NCBI RefSeq assembly: GCF_022171985.1
Contig: NZ_JAJVHF010000003.1
Coordinates: forward strand, 248,001 to 312,000
DNA from: Huaxiibacter chinensis
GTDB taxonomy: Bacteria; Pseudomonadota; Gammaproteobacteria; Enterobacterales; Enterobacteriaceae
Direction: 5' to 3'
DNA: 64,000 nt
A program made the position numbers and the translations under genes. The notes beneath the pieces were generated by a model. The model had not been told where the DNA came from and ran no database searches. It was given only the letters and a program-made list of their open reading frames with translations. Below are positions 1-10,020 of this stretch, piece by piece. The stretch's first letter is position 1; the number at the start of each line of letters is the position of its first letter.

Positions 1-173
1 AGGCCTCGTTAACCGAAGATGAGTTGATAACGTTTTGCCGTCGCCAGCTGACAGGCTATAAAGTGCCTAAGCTGGTGGAATTCCGCGATGAACTACCGAA
101 ATCGAATGTCGGGAAGATATTACGACGAGAATTACGTGACGAAGCCCGTGGCAAAGTGGACAATAAAGCCTAA
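1..173 (+). CDS. fadD: Long-chain fatty acid-CoA ligase FadD, C-terminal fragment
   Basis: Open frame entering from the left edge (first whole codon at 3) and ending in TAA at 171-173. The 56 residues match the C-terminal end of FadD, the inner-face acyl-CoA synthetase that activates imported fatty acids with ATP and CoA. The motif [13 protein letters not shown] holds the A10 lysine typical of adenylate-forming enzymes. Only the tail is in the window, so catalytic motifs of the large domain cannot be checked. In E. coli fadD is followed by rnd, as here. Confidence 0.9.
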   Translation, partial: ASLTEDELITFCRRQLTGYKVPKLVEFRDELPKSNVGKILRRELRDEARGKVDNKA

Positions 174-195
174 GCTTCGAGTGAGTCGCCAGAAG

Positions 196-219
196 ACGCC
201 GGTTTAGCCGGCGTTTTTT
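196..219 (+). terminator. Hairpin plus U-run after fadD, within the rnd leader
   Basis: A perfect 7-bp stem (ACGCCGG at 196-202, CCGGCGT at 208-214, 5-nt loop) is followed by six T. It looks like an intrinsic terminator for fadD. It lies 28 nt before the TTG start of rnd. In E. coli a U-run in the same place is reported to be needed for rnd translation, so it may have a second role. Confidence 0.8.
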
Positions 220-246
220 ATGGGCGCAAACCAAAGAGAAACCGTT

Positions 247-1371
247 TTGAATTACCAGATGATCACGACCAACGACGAGCTGGCAACGCTTTGCGATGTC
301 ACGCGGGACTTTCCTGCCATTGCCCTGGACACCGAGTTTGTCCGCACGCGCACCTACTATCCGCAGCTGGGATTGATCCAGATGTATGATGGCAAAAAAG
401 TATCGCTGATCGATCCTCTCGGCATTACCGACTGGGCACCGATGCGTGCGCTACTGCTGGATACTGCCGTGACGAAGTATCTTCATGCAGGTAGTGAAGA
501 TCTGGAAGTGTTTCTCAACACCTTTGGCATCATGCCGCAGCCGCTGATTGATACCCAGATTCTTGCCGCGTTCAGCGGTCGCCCGCTATCCTGGGGTTTT
601 GCTGCGATGGTGGAAGAGTACACCGGTCTGGCGCTGGATAAGAGTGAATCCCGTACCGACTGGCTGGCGCGCCCGTTAACGGAACGCCAGCTCGACTATG
701 CGGCAGCAGACGTATTTTACCTTCTGCCGATTGCCGGGCAGCTGATGAAAGAAGCGCAAGAGGCGGGCCGACTGGACGCGGCGCTCAATGAGTGTCAGAT
801 GACTCAGCAGCGCCGTCAGGAAGTGCTCGACCCTGCCGACGCCTGGCGTGAAATCACCAATGCCTGGCAACTTCGCACGCGACAGCTTGCCTGCCTGCAG
901 CTGCTTGCCGACTGGCGTCTGCGCAAGGCGCGTGAACGCGATCTGGCGGTCAACTTTGTCGTCAGAGAGGAGCACCTGTGGGCGGTCGCGCGCTACATGC
1001 CGGGTAGTCTGGGCGAGCTGGACAGCATTGGTCTGTCGGGAAGTGAGATCCGTTACCACGGTAAAACGCTGCTCGCGCTGGTGGCCAAAGCGCAGGAAAT
1101 CCCCGAAGAGAACCTGCCCGAACCGCTGGTTAACCTGATGGACATGCCCGGCTACCGTAAAGCGTTCAAAGAGATCAAAGCGCTGGTGCAGGAGGTCGCG
1201 GTTGAGAGCAAACTCAGCCCGGAGCTGCTTGCATCACGTCGTCAAATCAACCAGCTCTTAAACTGGCACTGGAAGATTAAAGACACCGGGCTACCGGAAC
1301 TGATGGCGGGCTGGCGCGGGGAATTGATGGCCGATCGCCTGAATACGCTGCTGAACGCTTATCCGCGTTAA
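247..1371 (+). CDS. rnd: Ribonuclease D
   Basis: 374-residue 3'-to-5' exoribonuclease that trims tRNA and other stable RNA ends. The DEDDy exonuclease residues are visible: Asp28 and Glu30 in LDTEF, an Asp in LIDTQI, and Tyr plus Asp in YAAADVFYL near 150-155. HRDC-type helical domains follow. I chose TTG at 247 because NYQMITT aligns with the known E. coli N-terminus, which also uses UUG; the frame stays open upstream to ATG 220, but that codon sits on the terminator's U-run. A weak purine stretch (AGAGA) lies about 8 nt before the TTG. Confidence 0.93.
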   Translation: MNYQMITTNDELATLCDVTRDFPAIALDTEFVRTRTYYPQLGLIQMYDGKKVSLIDPLGITDWAPMRALLLDTAVTKYLHAGSEDLEVFLNTFGIMPQPLIDTQILAAFSGRPLSWGFAAMVEEYTGLALDKSESRTDWLARPLTERQLDYAAADVFYLLPIAGQLMKEAQEAGRLDAALNECQMTQQRRQEVLDPADAWREITNAWQLRTRQLACLQLLADWRLRKARERDLAVNFVVREEHLWAVARYMPGSLGELDSIGLSGSEIRYHGKTLLALVAKAQEIPEENLPEPLVNLMDMPGYRKAFKEIKALVQEVAVESKLSPELLASRRQINQLLNWHWKIKDTGLPELMAGWRGELMADRLNTLLNAYPR

Positions 1372-1375
1372 AACA

Positions 1376-1407
1376 GTAAAACCCCGGTAAGCAGACGCTA
1401 CCGGGGG
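1376..1407 (-). terminator. Terminator of the min operon
   Basis: An 8-bp perfect stem (CCCCGGTA at 1382-1389, TACCGGGG at 1399-1406). On the minus strand it is followed by TTTTACTGTTTT, so it probably ends minCDE transcription. It lies between the converging rnd and minE genes. Confidence 0.7.
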
Positions 1408-1456
1408 AGATGACGGGCGACGTATCACGTGCCCGTACTGTCAACGCTCAGCCCGC

Positions 1457-1726
1457 TTAGGGGCGCGACTCTTCGGCTTCCGGAAGCGTCACGTTGAGCT
1501 CCAGAATCGAAATATCCCCGTCTTTTTGCTCCAGCTGCACGGTGACCATTTCCGGATCGATCTGCACATACTTACAAATCACTTCCAGGATGTCTTTGCG
1601 CAGCTGCGGCAAGTAGTGCGGTTCAGCATCGCTACGACGACGTTCCGCGACAATAATTTGCAGTCGCTCTTTAGCGATGTTGGCGGTGCTTTTTTTCCGC
1701 GAGAGAAAAAAGTCCAGTAATGCCAT
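1457..1726 (-). CDS. minE: Cell division topological specificity factor MinE
   Basis: 89 residues (88 in E. coli), nearly identical to MinE. It stimulates MinD ATPase and drives the pole-to-pole Min oscillation that keeps the division ring at midcell. The N-terminal MALLDFF segment is the amphipathic membrane-targeting and MinD-contact region; the rest is the beta-strand dimer domain. It starts 3 bp after minD ends, so the two are translated from one message. Confidence 0.96.
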
Positions 1727-1729
1727 AAC

Positions 1730-2542
1730 TTATCCTCCGAACAGGCGTTTGAGGAAACCTTTCTTCTCTTCTTCAATGAAGCGGAAAGGACGTTCTTCTC
1801 CCAGCAGACGGTCAACGGTATCCGCATACGCTTTACCGGCGTCTGCCGTACTATCCAGAATCACAGGCTCGCCCTGGTTAGAGGCGCGTAACACGGACTG
1901 ATCTTCCGGAATCACGCCAACCAGTTTGATGCGCAGGATCTCCAGCACGTCTTCCATGCTGAGCATGTCACCTTTGTTCACGCGGCCCGGGTTGTAACGC
2001 GTGAGCAGCAGGTGCTCTTTAATTGGCTCCTGACCATTTTCGGCGCGACGCGATTTAGAGGCCAGGATACCCAGAATACGGTCGGAGTCACGGACAGAAG
2101 AGACTTCAGGGTTCGTGGTGATGATGGCTTCGTCGGCGAAATAGAGCGCCATCAGCGCACCGGTTTCGATACCGGCAGGGGAGTCGCAGACGACAAAGTC
2201 GAATTCCATCTTCTTCAGCTCGTCCAGCACCTTTTCAACGCCTTCACGCGTCAGCGCGTCTTTGTCACGCGTCTGGGAGGCGGGAAGGATGTAAAGGTTC
2301 TCTGTGCGCTTATCTTTAATCATTGCCTGGTTTAACGTGGCATCGCCCTGAATGACGTTCACAAAGTCATACACGACGCGTCGCTCACAACCCATAATCA
2401 GGTCCAGGTTACGCAGGCCGATATCAAAATCGATAACGACCGTCTTTTTTCCCTTCTGGGCCAAACCAGTAGCGATGGCCGCGCTGGAGGTGGTCTTGCC
2501 AACGCCTCCTTTACCCGAAGTCACAACAATAATGCGTGCCAT
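1730..2542 (-). CDS. minD: Septum site-determining ATPase MinD
   Basis: 270-residue ParA/MinD-type ATPase. The deviant Walker A motif GKGGVGKTT covers residues 10-18, with signature Lys11 and catalytic Lys16. The C-terminal KKGFLKRLFGG is the amphipathic helix that binds membrane in the ATP state. MinD recruits MinC to the membrane and is displaced by MinE. It is the middle gene of minCDE, 23 bp after minC. Confidence 0.97.
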   Translation of the reverse strand: MARIIVVTSGKGGVGKTTSSAAIATGLAQKGKKTVVIDFDIGLRNLDLIMGCERRVVYDFVNVIQGDATLNQAMIKDKRTENLYILPASQTRDKDALTREGVEKVLDELKKMEFDFVVCDSPAGIETGALMALYFADEAIITTNPEVSSVRDSDRILGILASKSRRAENGQEPIKEHLLLTRYNPGRVNKGDMLSMEDVLEILRIKLVGVIPEDQSVLRASNQGEPVILDSTADAGKAYADTVDRLLGEERPFRFIEEEKKGFLKRLFGG

Positions 2543-2565
2543 AGAAATTCCTTGTTAAAAAGGGA

Positions 2566-3349
<784 letters not shown>

Positions 3350-3397
3350 CACTACTATATTGAGGCAAGCAACCACCCGTTAATTCAGAGTAAAAAC

Positions 3398-3673
3398 ATG
3401 TTTTGTGTGATCTATCGAAGTACCAAACGCGACCAGACCTACCTCTATGTCGAAAAGAAAGACGATTTCTCACGCGTTCCGCCTGAGCTAATGAAAGGTT
3501 TCGGCGCACCGCAGCTGGCGATGCTGCTGCCGCTGGACGGACGTAAAAAGCTGGTGAACGCCGATCTGGAAAAAGTTAAAACCGCATTGAAAGAGCAGGG
3601 CTTTTATTTACAGCTTCCGCCACCGCCCGAGAATTTATTAAAACAGCATCTCGAAGGTGACGGGCAGAAATAA
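3398..3673 (+). CDS. ycgL: YcgL domain protein
   Basis: A 91-residue conserved gammaproteobacterial protein of unknown function. It begins [18 protein letters not shown], the start of the YcgL domain, and carries [13 protein letters not shown]. The frame runs further upstream to 3233, but those residues do not resemble the E. coli N-terminus. ATG 3398 is the first codon that matches; its ribosome-binding site is weak. The tail ends with [10 protein letters not shown]. Confidence 0.85.
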   Translation: MFCVIYRSTKRDQTYLYVEKKDDFSRVPPELMKGFGAPQLAMLLPLDGRKKLVNADLEKVKTALKEQGFYLQLPPPPENLLKQHLEGDGQK

Positions 3674-3720
3674 TCCCGGTGTAAACCGTGGGTCATCCAA
3701 CAACCGTGTAGGGGACGAGC

Positions 3721-4380
3721 ATGTATCAACATCATGACTGGCAAGGTGCATTACTGGATTATCCCGTCAGCAAAGTGGTTTGCGTCGGCAGCAACTATGC
3801 AAAACATATTCAGGAAATGGGCAGCGCTGTACCCGAAGAGCCGGTGTTGTTCATTAAGCCGGAGACGGCACTTTGCGATCTGAAACAGCCCCTGGCTTTG
3901 CCGCAGGGGTTTGGCTCGGTGCATCACGAAGTCGAACTGGCGGTGCTGATTGGCGCGACCTTGCGTCAGGCCTCTGAAGAGCATGTGCAAAAAGCCATTG
4001 CCGGCTATGGCATCGCCCTGGATTTAACCTTGCGCGATTTGCAGGGCAAAATGAAAAAAGCCGGTCAGCCCTGGGAGAAGGCCAAAGGTTTTGATAATTC
4101 CTGTCCAGTCTCTGGTTTTATCCCGGTCGCCGATTTCACCGCCGACCCGCAAAATACCCCCCTGAGCCTGAGCGTTAACGGTGAAATCCGTCAGCAGGGC
4201 ACCACCGCGGACATGATCCACAAAATCGTGCCGCTGATTGCCTATATGAGCCGTTTCTTTACCCTGAAACCTGGCGATGTGATCCTGACGGGCACGCCAG
4301 AAGGGGTGGGACCGCTGAACAGCGGCGATGAACTGGCGCTCGGTTTTAACGGTCAGTCGGTAAAAACCCGGGTGCTGTAA
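3721..4380 (+). CDS. ycgM: Fumarylacetoacetate hydrolase-family protein YcgM
   Basis: 219 residues, the same length as E. coli YcgM. FAH-fold protein with the metal-binding region HHEVELAVLIG and the C-terminal GDVILTGTPEGVGPL signature of the family. Members act on short acylpyruvates or tautomerise oxaloacetate; which reaction this one performs cannot be told from sequence. GGGGACGAGC just before the ATG holds the ribosome-binding site. It lies 47 bp after ycgL, in the same direction. Confidence 0.92.
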   Translation: MYQHHDWQGALLDYPVSKVVCVGSNYAKHIQEMGSAVPEEPVLFIKPETALCDLKQPLALPQGFGSVHHEVELAVLIGATLRQASEEHVQKAIAGYGIALDLTLRDLQGKMKKAGQPWEKAKGFDNSCPVSGFIPVADFTADPQNTPLSLSVNGEIRQQGTTADMIHKIVPLIAYMSRFFTLKPGDVILTGTPEGVGPLNSGDELALGFNGQSVKTRVL

Positions 4381-4475
4381 AATACACTTGCCGCTGAATT
4401 ACGGCGGCAAAACTTGCATCCCCGTGCCAGACTGGTTATAAGGTGCGCTTTGTTTTTTGACGTGTGGACATCCTG

Positions 4476-4916
4476 ATGAGCGAAATCCCTTTCTGGCAAC
4501 GTAAAACTCTCGACCAAATGACCGACGCCGAGTGGGAATCGCTGTGCGATGGTTGCGGGCAGTGCTGCCTGCACAAGCTGATGGACGAAGACTCGGACGA
4601 AATCTATTTTACGAACGTCGCCTGCAAGCAGCTGAACATCAAAACCTGTCAGTGCCGCAACTACGAGCGCCGTTTTGAGTATGAGCCGGACTGCATCAAA
4701 TTAACCCGCGATAATCTGCCGACGTTTGAGTGGTTGCCGCATACCTGCGCGTATCGTTTGCTGGCTGAAGGCAACGCGCTGCCGGACTGGCATCCGCTGC
4801 TGACCGGGTCAAAAGCGGCAATGCATGGCGAACGTATCTCGGTGCGCCATATCGCGGTAAAAGAGTCTGACGTTCAGGACTGGGAAGACCATATTATGAA
4901 TCATCCTAATCGCTGA
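4476..4916 (+). CDS. ycgN: Conserved YcgN family cysteine cluster protein
   Basis: 146-residue member of the CxxCxxCC family. The motif CDGCGQCC lies near residue 25, with further cysteines in [18 protein letters not shown], so a metal or Fe-S site is plausible but unproven. GGA 6 nt upstream supports ATG 4476; an in-frame GTG at 4464 would add four residues. In E. coli hlyE and umuDC follow; here dsbB follows directly after a terminator. Confidence 0.88.
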   Translation: MSEIPFWQRKTLDQMTDAEWESLCDGCGQCCLHKLMDEDSDEIYFTNVACKQLNIKTCQCRNYERRFEYEPDCIKLTRDNLPTFEWLPHTCAYRLLAEGNALPDWHPLLTGSKAAMHGERISVRHIAVKESDVQDWEDHIMNHPNR

Positions 4917-4920
4917 AAAT

Positions 4921-4945
4921 AAAAAAACCGCTTCGGCGGTTTTTT
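4921..4945 (+). terminator. Terminator after ycgN
   Basis: ACCGC-TTCG-GCGGT hairpin (4927-4940) with a UUCG tetraloop, preceded by an A-run and followed by six T. It can work on both strands between the converging ycgN and dsbB. Confidence 0.85.
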
Positions 4946-4985
4946 GTTGGGGTTCTGCCTATACGGGCGTGAGAAAGCACATATG

Positions 4986-5011
4986 AAAACGGCAACCGAG
5001 GTTGCCGTTTT
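4986..5011 (-). terminator. Terminator after dsbB
   Basis: Perfect inverted repeat ACGGCAACC / GGTTGCCGT (4989-5008), followed on the minus strand by TTTTC. It lies 8 bp past the dsbB stop and also has a T-rich tail on the plus strand. Confidence 0.75.
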
Positions 5012-5015
5012 GCTT

Positions 5016-5546
5016 TTAGCGTCCGAACAGATCGCGTCTTTTCGGTTTTAACGGCTGAGCAATCAACACCAGCAGCGCCACGATTAGGTAGGCGGCGAAC
5101 ACACCCACCAGCCATTGCGGCATCTCAAGTGAGAGAAATTCCCACTGACGTACGGAGCAGTCACCGGATGCCACGAACACCTGCGGCAGCCATTTATCCA
5201 GCGGTAACCAGCCCGGGAAGCGGGCAGCAAAATCACACGTCATAAACGGCGAGGGATGCAGCTGAATCATGGTGTGTTCCCACGCCAGCGACAGACCTTT
5301 CCAGGCGCTGTACAACCAGATAGCTATTCCGGCATAGCGCAGTGGGGTTTTTGGCGCAATTGCGCCTACCAGACCCGCACCCATGATGCCGAAAAGCGCG
5401 CAACGTTCATAAATACACAGCACACAGGGCTTCAGCCCCATTCCATGCTGGAACCAAAGCGCAACCATCTCCAGCGCAAAGGCGGTCAGGGCCATCAACA
5501 ACCACGCTCCGCGACCGCGAGAGCATTGGTTTAAAAATCGCAACAT
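5016..5546 (-). CDS. dsbB: Disulfide bond formation protein DsbB
   Basis: 176-residue inner-membrane quinone reductase that reoxidises periplasmic DsbA. Both redox pairs are present: Cys41-Val-Leu-Cys44 in KPCVLC, and the second-loop cysteines in FMTCDF and SGDCSV. Four membrane helices are apparent. I took the second ATG (5546), not 5552, because AGGG lies 8 nt before it and the protein then starts MLRFLNQC as in E. coli. Confidence 0.95.
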   Translation of the reverse strand: MLRFLNQCSRGRGAWLLMALTAFALEMVALWFQHGMGLKPCVLCIYERCALFGIMGAGLVGAIAPKTPLRYAGIAIWLYSAWKGLSLAWEHTMIQLHPSPFMTCDFAARFPGWLPLDKWLPQVFVASGDCSVRQWEFLSLEMPQWLVGVFAAYLIVALLVLIAQPLKPKRRDLFGR

Positions 5547-5657
5547 AATCATTTCCCTGGAACATGCTTAGAAAGCGCAGTGTAAACGAATTCGTTTAAC
5601 GCGCCACCCGGTCTTGGCAAAATAAAACGTAATTGGATATTTATAATGCAGAAAGTC

Positions 5658-5683
5658 AAACCGGGCAGCGAACCGCCCGGTTT
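5658..5683 (-). terminator. Terminator-like hairpin after nhaB
   Basis: 9-bp perfect stem (AAACCGGGC at 5658-5666, GCCCGGTTT at 5675-5683, 8-nt loop), a few bases beyond the nhaB stop. The minus-strand tail TTTGACTTTCT is only moderately U-rich. Confidence 0.65.
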
Positions 5684-5690
5684 CAGGCAC

Positions 5691-7229
5691 TTAATGCGCG
5701 GCCAGTATACCTATTTGCGCCATCCAGTGCGTATAAGGAATGAGGGTAAATTTGACGCACAACAAACCGATAAGCGTTAATACTACCGTATACGGCAACG
5801 CCATCCATACCATCCTTCCATACGAAAGACGAATGAGTGGAGCGAGCGCAGAGGTTAGTAAAAAGAGGAACGCGGCCTGACCATTCGGTGTCGCCACCGA
5901 CGGCAGATTGGTACCGGTATTTATCGCCACTGCCAACAGTTCAAACTGGTTAATATCAATCGCGCCATGTTCCAGCGCCGCTTTCGCTTCGTTGATATAG
6001 ACCGAACCCACAAACACATTATCGGAAATGGATGACAGCAGGCCGTTAAACAAATAGAACAGCGACAGCTGGGAATCAGGTGACGCCTGAAGCACGAACT
6101 CAACAACAGGCGTGAAAAGCTGTTGATCGATAATTACCGCGACAATGGCGAAAAACACCGTAAGCAGGGCGGTGAACGGCAGCGCCTCGGTGAAGGCTTT
6201 ACCAATGGCGTGTTCGTCCGTCACCCCGGTAAACGACGTGGCGAGAATGATGACGGATAAGCCGATTAATCCCACTTCGGCTAAATGGAACGCGAGGGCG
6301 ATAATCAGCCAGACGCCAATCAAGCCTTGCGCGATCAGGGCCAGCTTCTCCTGACGGGTGCGCTGGCGGCGACTTTTATTATCGTATTCCTGCAAGACCT
6401 CACGCACCGGGCCTGGCAGCTCTGCACCGTAGCCGAAGAGCCTGAATTTCTCGACCAGAATACAGGTCAGCAGGCCGCAGATCAGGACCGGCACGCTGAC
6501 CGGGGCCACCCGCAGGAAGAATTCAATGAAGTTCCAGCCGGCAGCTTTGGCGATAATCAGGTTTTGCGGTTCGCCCACCATGGTCATTACGCCGCCCAGC
6601 GCGGTCCCGACGCCCGCATGCATCATCAGGCTGCGCAAGAAGGCGCGGAACTGCTCCAGCACGTCGCGCTGATGGATATCCAGGGCGTTATCATCCTGAA
6701 GGTTCTCTTCGGGTCTGGCAGACGCCACGCGATGGTAAATGCTGTAGAAACCCACCGCCACGCTGATGACCACAGCGACCACCGTCAGCGCATCAAGGAA
6801 GGCCGACAGAAAAGCCGCCGCGAGGCAGAACGACAGTGATAGCACCGTTTTTGAGCGAATGCTGAGCAGCAGGCGGGTAAAGATAAATAGCAGCAGCTGC
6901 TTCATAAAGTAGATCCCTGCCACCATAAACATCAGCAACAGAAGGACTTCCAGATTGTTAGCCAGCTCTTCTTTGACATGCTCTGCGCTGGTCATCCCCA
7001 CCAGAACGGCTTCGATGGCCAACAGACCGCCCGGCAGCAGGGGATAGCATTTCAGTGCCATTGCCAGAGCAAAAATAAACTCAGCAACCAGCAGCCAGCC
7101 TGCGATAAAGGGGTTAAAAAGGAACACCAACGGATTAATAATCAGAAAAGCGAGCAGTGTCAGTTTGTACCAGTCTGGCGACTGGCCTAAAAAATTGCGC
7201 CACAGGGCGCGCCCAAAAGTCATTTCCAC
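5691..7229 (-). CDS. nhaB: Na+/H+ antiporter NhaB
   Basis: Inner-membrane antiporter with many hydrophobic helices that expels Na+ in exchange for protons. It matches E. coli NhaB along its whole length, for example [18 protein letters not shown] and [21 protein letters not shown]. Three starts are possible: ATG 7238, GTG 7229 and ATG 7223. I prefer GTG 7229 (512 residues) because [10 protein letters not shown] aligns with E. coli MEISWGRALW and AGGAG lies 11 nt upstream. It is divergent from fadR, as in E. coli. Confidence 0.92.
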   Translation of the reverse strand: MEMTFGRALWRNFLGQSPDWYKLTLLAFLIINPLVFLFNPFIAGWLLVAEFIFALAMALKCYPLLPGGLLAIEAVLVGMTSAEHVKEELANNLEVLLLLMFMVAGIYFMKQLLLFIFTRLLLSIRSKTVLSLSFCLAAAFLSAFLDALTVVAVVISVAVGFYSIYHRVASARPEENLQDDNALDIHQRDVLEQFRAFLRSLMMHAGVGTALGGVMTMVGEPQNLIIAKAAGWNFIEFFLRVAPVSVPVLICGLLTCILVEKFRLFGYGAELPGPVREVLQEYDNKSRRQRTRQEKLALIAQGLIGVWLIIALAFHLAEVGLIGLSVIILATSFTGVTDEHAIGKAFTEALPFTALLTVFFAIVAVIIDQQLFTPVVEFVLQASPDSQLSLFYLFNGLLSSISDNVFVGSVYINEAKAALEHGAIDINQFELLAVAINTGTNLPSVATPNGQAAFLFLLTSALAPLIRLSYGRMVWMALPYTVVLTLIGLLCVKFTLIPYTHWMAQIGILAAH

Positions 7230-7267
7230 AGCCGACATCTCTCCTCGCCAAAAGTAAGTAAAACATT

Positions 7268-7273
7268 ATTATA
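7268..7273 (-). promoter_or_regulatory. -10 element of the nhaB promoter
   Basis: A perfect TATAAT on the minus strand, about 39 bp before the nhaB start. No convincing -35 is seen. Transcription would begin near 7261. Confidence 0.45.
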
Positions 7274-7383
7274 CGCTTATTATGCATGAATAACGTCCCC
7301 GGATTAGGGGCGGATATTTGATAAAAATGAAACAGCGATCCCTTTTTTCTCTCACCAGCGTGCTACCTGCCACTGGATGCGTC

Positions 7384-7392
7384 TGGTATGAT
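7384..7392 (+). promoter_or_regulatory. Extended -10 promoter of fadR
   Basis: TGGTATGAT matches an extended -10 (TGn then TATGAT), 38 bp upstream of the fadR start codon. The -35 position holds TACCTG, a weak match. Confidence 0.5.
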
Positions 7393-7430
7393 GAGTCCAT
7401 TAGCAAAAGCTGTGTAATGGAAATCTCACT

Positions 7431-8150
7431 ATGGTCATTAAGGCGCAAAGCCCGGCGGGTTTCGCTGAAGAGTACATCATTGAAAGCATCTGGAATAACC
7501 GTTTCGCTCCAGGAACGATTCTTCCGGCTGAACGCGAACTCTCCGAACTGATTGGCGTCACTCGTACCACCTTACGCGAAGTACTGCAGCGTCTGGCGCG
7601 CGATGGCTGGCTGACGATTCAGCACGGTAAACCGACCAAAGTGAACAACTTCTGGGAAACCTCGGGCCTGAATATTCTCGAAACGCTGGCCCGCCTCGAT
7701 CACGAAAGCGTACCGCAGCTCATCGATAACCTGCTTTCGGTGCGTACGAATATCTCAACCATCTTTATCCGTACGGCGTTCCGCCAGCATCCGGATAAAG
7801 CGCTGGAAGTGCTCGCCACGGCGAATGCCGTTGAAGATCACGCTGATGCCTTTGCCAGCCTGGACTACAATATCTTCCGGGGTCTTGCCTTTGCCTCGGG
7901 CAACCCTATTTACGGTCTCATTATTAATGGGATGAAGGGATTGTACACGCGCATTGGCCGTCACTATTTCGCCAACCCTGAAGCGCGCAGTCTTGCACTG
8001 GGCTTCTACCACAAGCTGGCTGAACTCTGTACCGAAGGTGCCCACGATCAGGTCTATGAAACGGTACGTCGTTACGGGCACGATTCAGGTGAGATCTGGC
8101 ATCGCATGCAGAAGACCCTGCCGGGCGATCTGGCGATTCACGGACACTGA
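7431..8150 (+). CDS. fadR: Fatty acid metabolism regulator FadR
   Basis: 239-residue GntR-family regulator. The N-terminal winged helix (about 9-75) includes [25 protein letters not shown], followed by the acyl-CoA-binding FadR C-terminal domain. It represses beta-oxidation genes such as fadD and activates fabA/fabB; long-chain acyl-CoA releases it. The start [16 protein letters not shown] is the conserved one. Transcribed alone, ending at the terminator near 8180. Confidence 0.97.
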   Translation: MVIKAQSPAGFAEEYIIESIWNNRFAPGTILPAERELSELIGVTRTTLREVLQRLARDGWLTIQHGKPTKVNNFWETSGLNILETLARLDHESVPQLIDNLLSVRTNISTIFIRTAFRQHPDKALEVLATANAVEDHADAFASLDYNIFRGLAFASGNPIYGLIINGMKGLYTRIGRHYFANPEARSLALGFYHKLAELCTEGAHDQVYETVRRYGHDSGEIWHRMQKTLPGDLAIHGH

Positions 8151-8167
8151 GCCTGAAATAAGAAAAA

Positions 8168-8192
8168 ACCTCTCGCCTGAGAGGTTTTTTTT
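8168..8192 (+). terminator. Bidirectional terminator between fadR and ycgB
   Basis: Stem ACCTCTC / GAGAGGT with a GCCT loop (8168-8185), six A before and eight T from 8185 to 8192. It can end both converging transcripts. Confidence 0.88.
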
Positions 8193-8220
8193 CGCCTGCG
8201 GGTAGAGCCCGAGGTCGGCG

Positions 8221-9753
8221 TTAAAGAATATTCGAACGCGCCGGGCAACGCTCGAGCAACTCCACGCTACCGTCTTCGTTTTGCTGCTCCATCAGAACAT
8301 CAAAGCCCCACAGGCGATGAACATGCTTGAGCACCTCTTTACGCCCTTTATCCAGCGGTGCACGATTATGGGGAATATAGCGCAGGGTCAATGAGCGGTC
8401 CCCGCGTAAATCCACATTCCAGACCTGAATATTGGGTTCCAGATTGCTCAAGTTGTACTGCGACGAGAGACGGGAGCGGATTTCGCGATATCCCTCTTCG
8501 TTGTGGATGGCAGAGATCTCAAGATAATTGTTGCGGTCATCATCAAGCACCGTAAAGAAGCGGAAATCACGCATGATTTTCGGCGACATAAACTGGCTGA
8601 TAAAGCTCTCGTCCTTAAAGTCGCGCATCGCGAAGTGCAGGGTTTCCAGCCAGTCCGAACCGGCAATATCCGGGAACCAGTAGCGGTCCTCTTCCGTTGG
8701 CGTCTGGCAGATGCGCTTAATGTCCTGGAACATGGCAAATCCCAGTGCATAAGGGTTGATACCGCTGTACCACTGGCTGTTGTACGGTGGCTGGAACACC
8801 ACATTAGTGTGGCTGTGCAGGAACTCCAGCATAAACCGCTCGGTCACTTTCCCTTCGTCATACAGATGATTGAGGATGGTGTAATGCCAGAACGTAGCCC
8901 AGCCTTCATTCATCACCTGAGTCTGTTTTTGCGGATAAAAATACTGGCTGACTTTACGCACGATACGCAGGATCTCACGCTGCCAGGGTTCCAGCAGGGG
9001 CGCGTTTTTTTCCATAAAATAGAGCAGGTTTTCCTGCGGTTCAGAAGGGTATCGACGCACCTCGGCGATGGCTTTCTCTTCTTCGCGTTTTGGCAGCGTA
9101 CGCCAGAGCATATTCACCTGGCTTTGCAGATACTCTTCCCGGCTTTTCTGCCGGGCCTTCTCCTCCTGCAGCGAAATTTTCTGCGGACGTTTATAGCGAT
9201 CCACCCCGTAATTCATCAGGGCATGGCAGGAATCGAGCAGCTTTTCGACCTCATCCACGCCGTAACGCTCTTCGCAGTCGGTAATGTATTTCCGGGCAAA
9301 AATCAGGTAATCGACAATGGAACTGGCATCGGTCCAGCTGCGGAAAAGATAGTTATTTTTAAAGAAGGAGTTATGCCCGTAGCAGGCGTGCGCCATCACC
9401 AGCGCCTGCATGGTGATGGTGTTTTCTTCCATCAGATAAGCGATACAGGGGTTGGAGTTAATGACGATTTCATAGGCCAGACCTTGCTGACCATGCTTAT
9501 ACAGCCGTTCGGTTTCAATGAATTTTTTACCAAACGACCAGTGAGGATAGTTAATCGGCATCCCGACGCTGGAGTAGGCATCCATCATCTGCTCGGAAGT
9601 GATGACTTCAATCTGGTGAGGATAGGTATCAAGGCGGTAGAGCTTTGCGACACGGTCAATTTCTGCCAGGTACACATCCAGCAGCTCAAACGTCCAGTCG
9701 GGTCCGTCGCTCAGTCGTGTGCTGTCCTTATTCATGGAATCAATGGTAGCCAT
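8221..9753 (-). CDS. ycgB: SpoVR-family protein YcgB
   Basis: 510 residues, the length of E. coli YcgB, almost identical throughout. SpoVR-family proteins are widespread, and their molecular activity is unknown to me. His-rich segments such as MAHACYGHNSFFK and MNEGWATFWHYTILNHLYDEG suggest a metal site, an inference only. The frame is open to 9930, but MATIDSMNKD at 9753 is the conserved N-terminus. In E. coli the gene belongs to the stationary-phase regulon. Confidence 0.92.
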   Translation of the reverse strand: MATIDSMNKDSTRLSDGPDWTFELLDVYLAEIDRVAKLYRLDTYPHQIEVITSEQMMDAYSSVGMPINYPHWSFGKKFIETERLYKHGQQGLAYEIVINSNPCIAYLMEENTITMQALVMAHACYGHNSFFKNNYLFRSWTDASSIVDYLIFARKYITDCEERYGVDEVEKLLDSCHALMNYGVDRYKRPQKISLQEEKARQKSREEYLQSQVNMLWRTLPKREEEKAIAEVRRYPSEPQENLLYFMEKNAPLLEPWQREILRIVRKVSQYFYPQKQTQVMNEGWATFWHYTILNHLYDEGKVTERFMLEFLHSHTNVVFQPPYNSQWYSGINPYALGFAMFQDIKRICQTPTEEDRYWFPDIAGSDWLETLHFAMRDFKDESFISQFMSPKIMRDFRFFTVLDDDRNNYLEISAIHNEEGYREIRSRLSSQYNLSNLEPNIQVWNVDLRGDRSLTLRYIPHNRAPLDKGRKEVLKHVHRLWGFDVLMEQQNEDGSVELLERCPARSNIL

Positions 9754-9970
9754 TAGCGCGTCCTCATTGTCGGTGCTCTCTCTGTCTGGAGAGCCTCCTT
9801 TCAAGCATAGATCACCGCATTCAAAAGCGTGCTGGCGCAGAAATTTTTTCTTTACGATTTCCCGTTTTTGAAACGGCAGAAAAGGGCGGTCGCACAGGAT
9901 TTTATACTGGCTAAAAATAACCCGTAGCATGAGATCCCAAATAACTGCTATCCCTGCATACGGGGCGAGA

Positions 9971-9986
9971 TGTGAGATAAGTCACC
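9971..9986 (+). promoter_or_regulatory. CRP-binding site upstream of dadA
   Basis: TGTGAGATAAGTCACC matches TGTGA-N6-TCACA at nine of ten conserved positions. Its centre (9978.5) is 41.5 bp before the start expected from the TAATAT -10 at 10008-10013 (about 10020), a class II activator position. E. coli dadAX is reported to need CRP. Confidence 0.75.
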
Positions 9987-10001
9987 ATAAAAAAGTCGTA
10001 T

Positions 10002-10020
10002 GTTGAATAATATTTTCAAC
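10002..10020 (+). promoter_or_regulatory. dadA -10 inside an inverted repeat (possible Lrp site)
   Basis: GTTGAA-N7-TTCAAC is a perfect inverted repeat covering the likely -10 TAATAT (10008-10013). Its AT-rich core resembles Lrp-type sites. Lrp regulates dadAX in E. coli, so this could be an operator; the assignment is an inference. Confidence 0.45.

Noticed and set aside
8503..9756. 417-residue plus-strand frame opposite ycgB
   Set aside because: Mirror frame of a highly conserved gene; composition is Gln/His-rich as expected for an antisense shadow, and no domain is recognisable.
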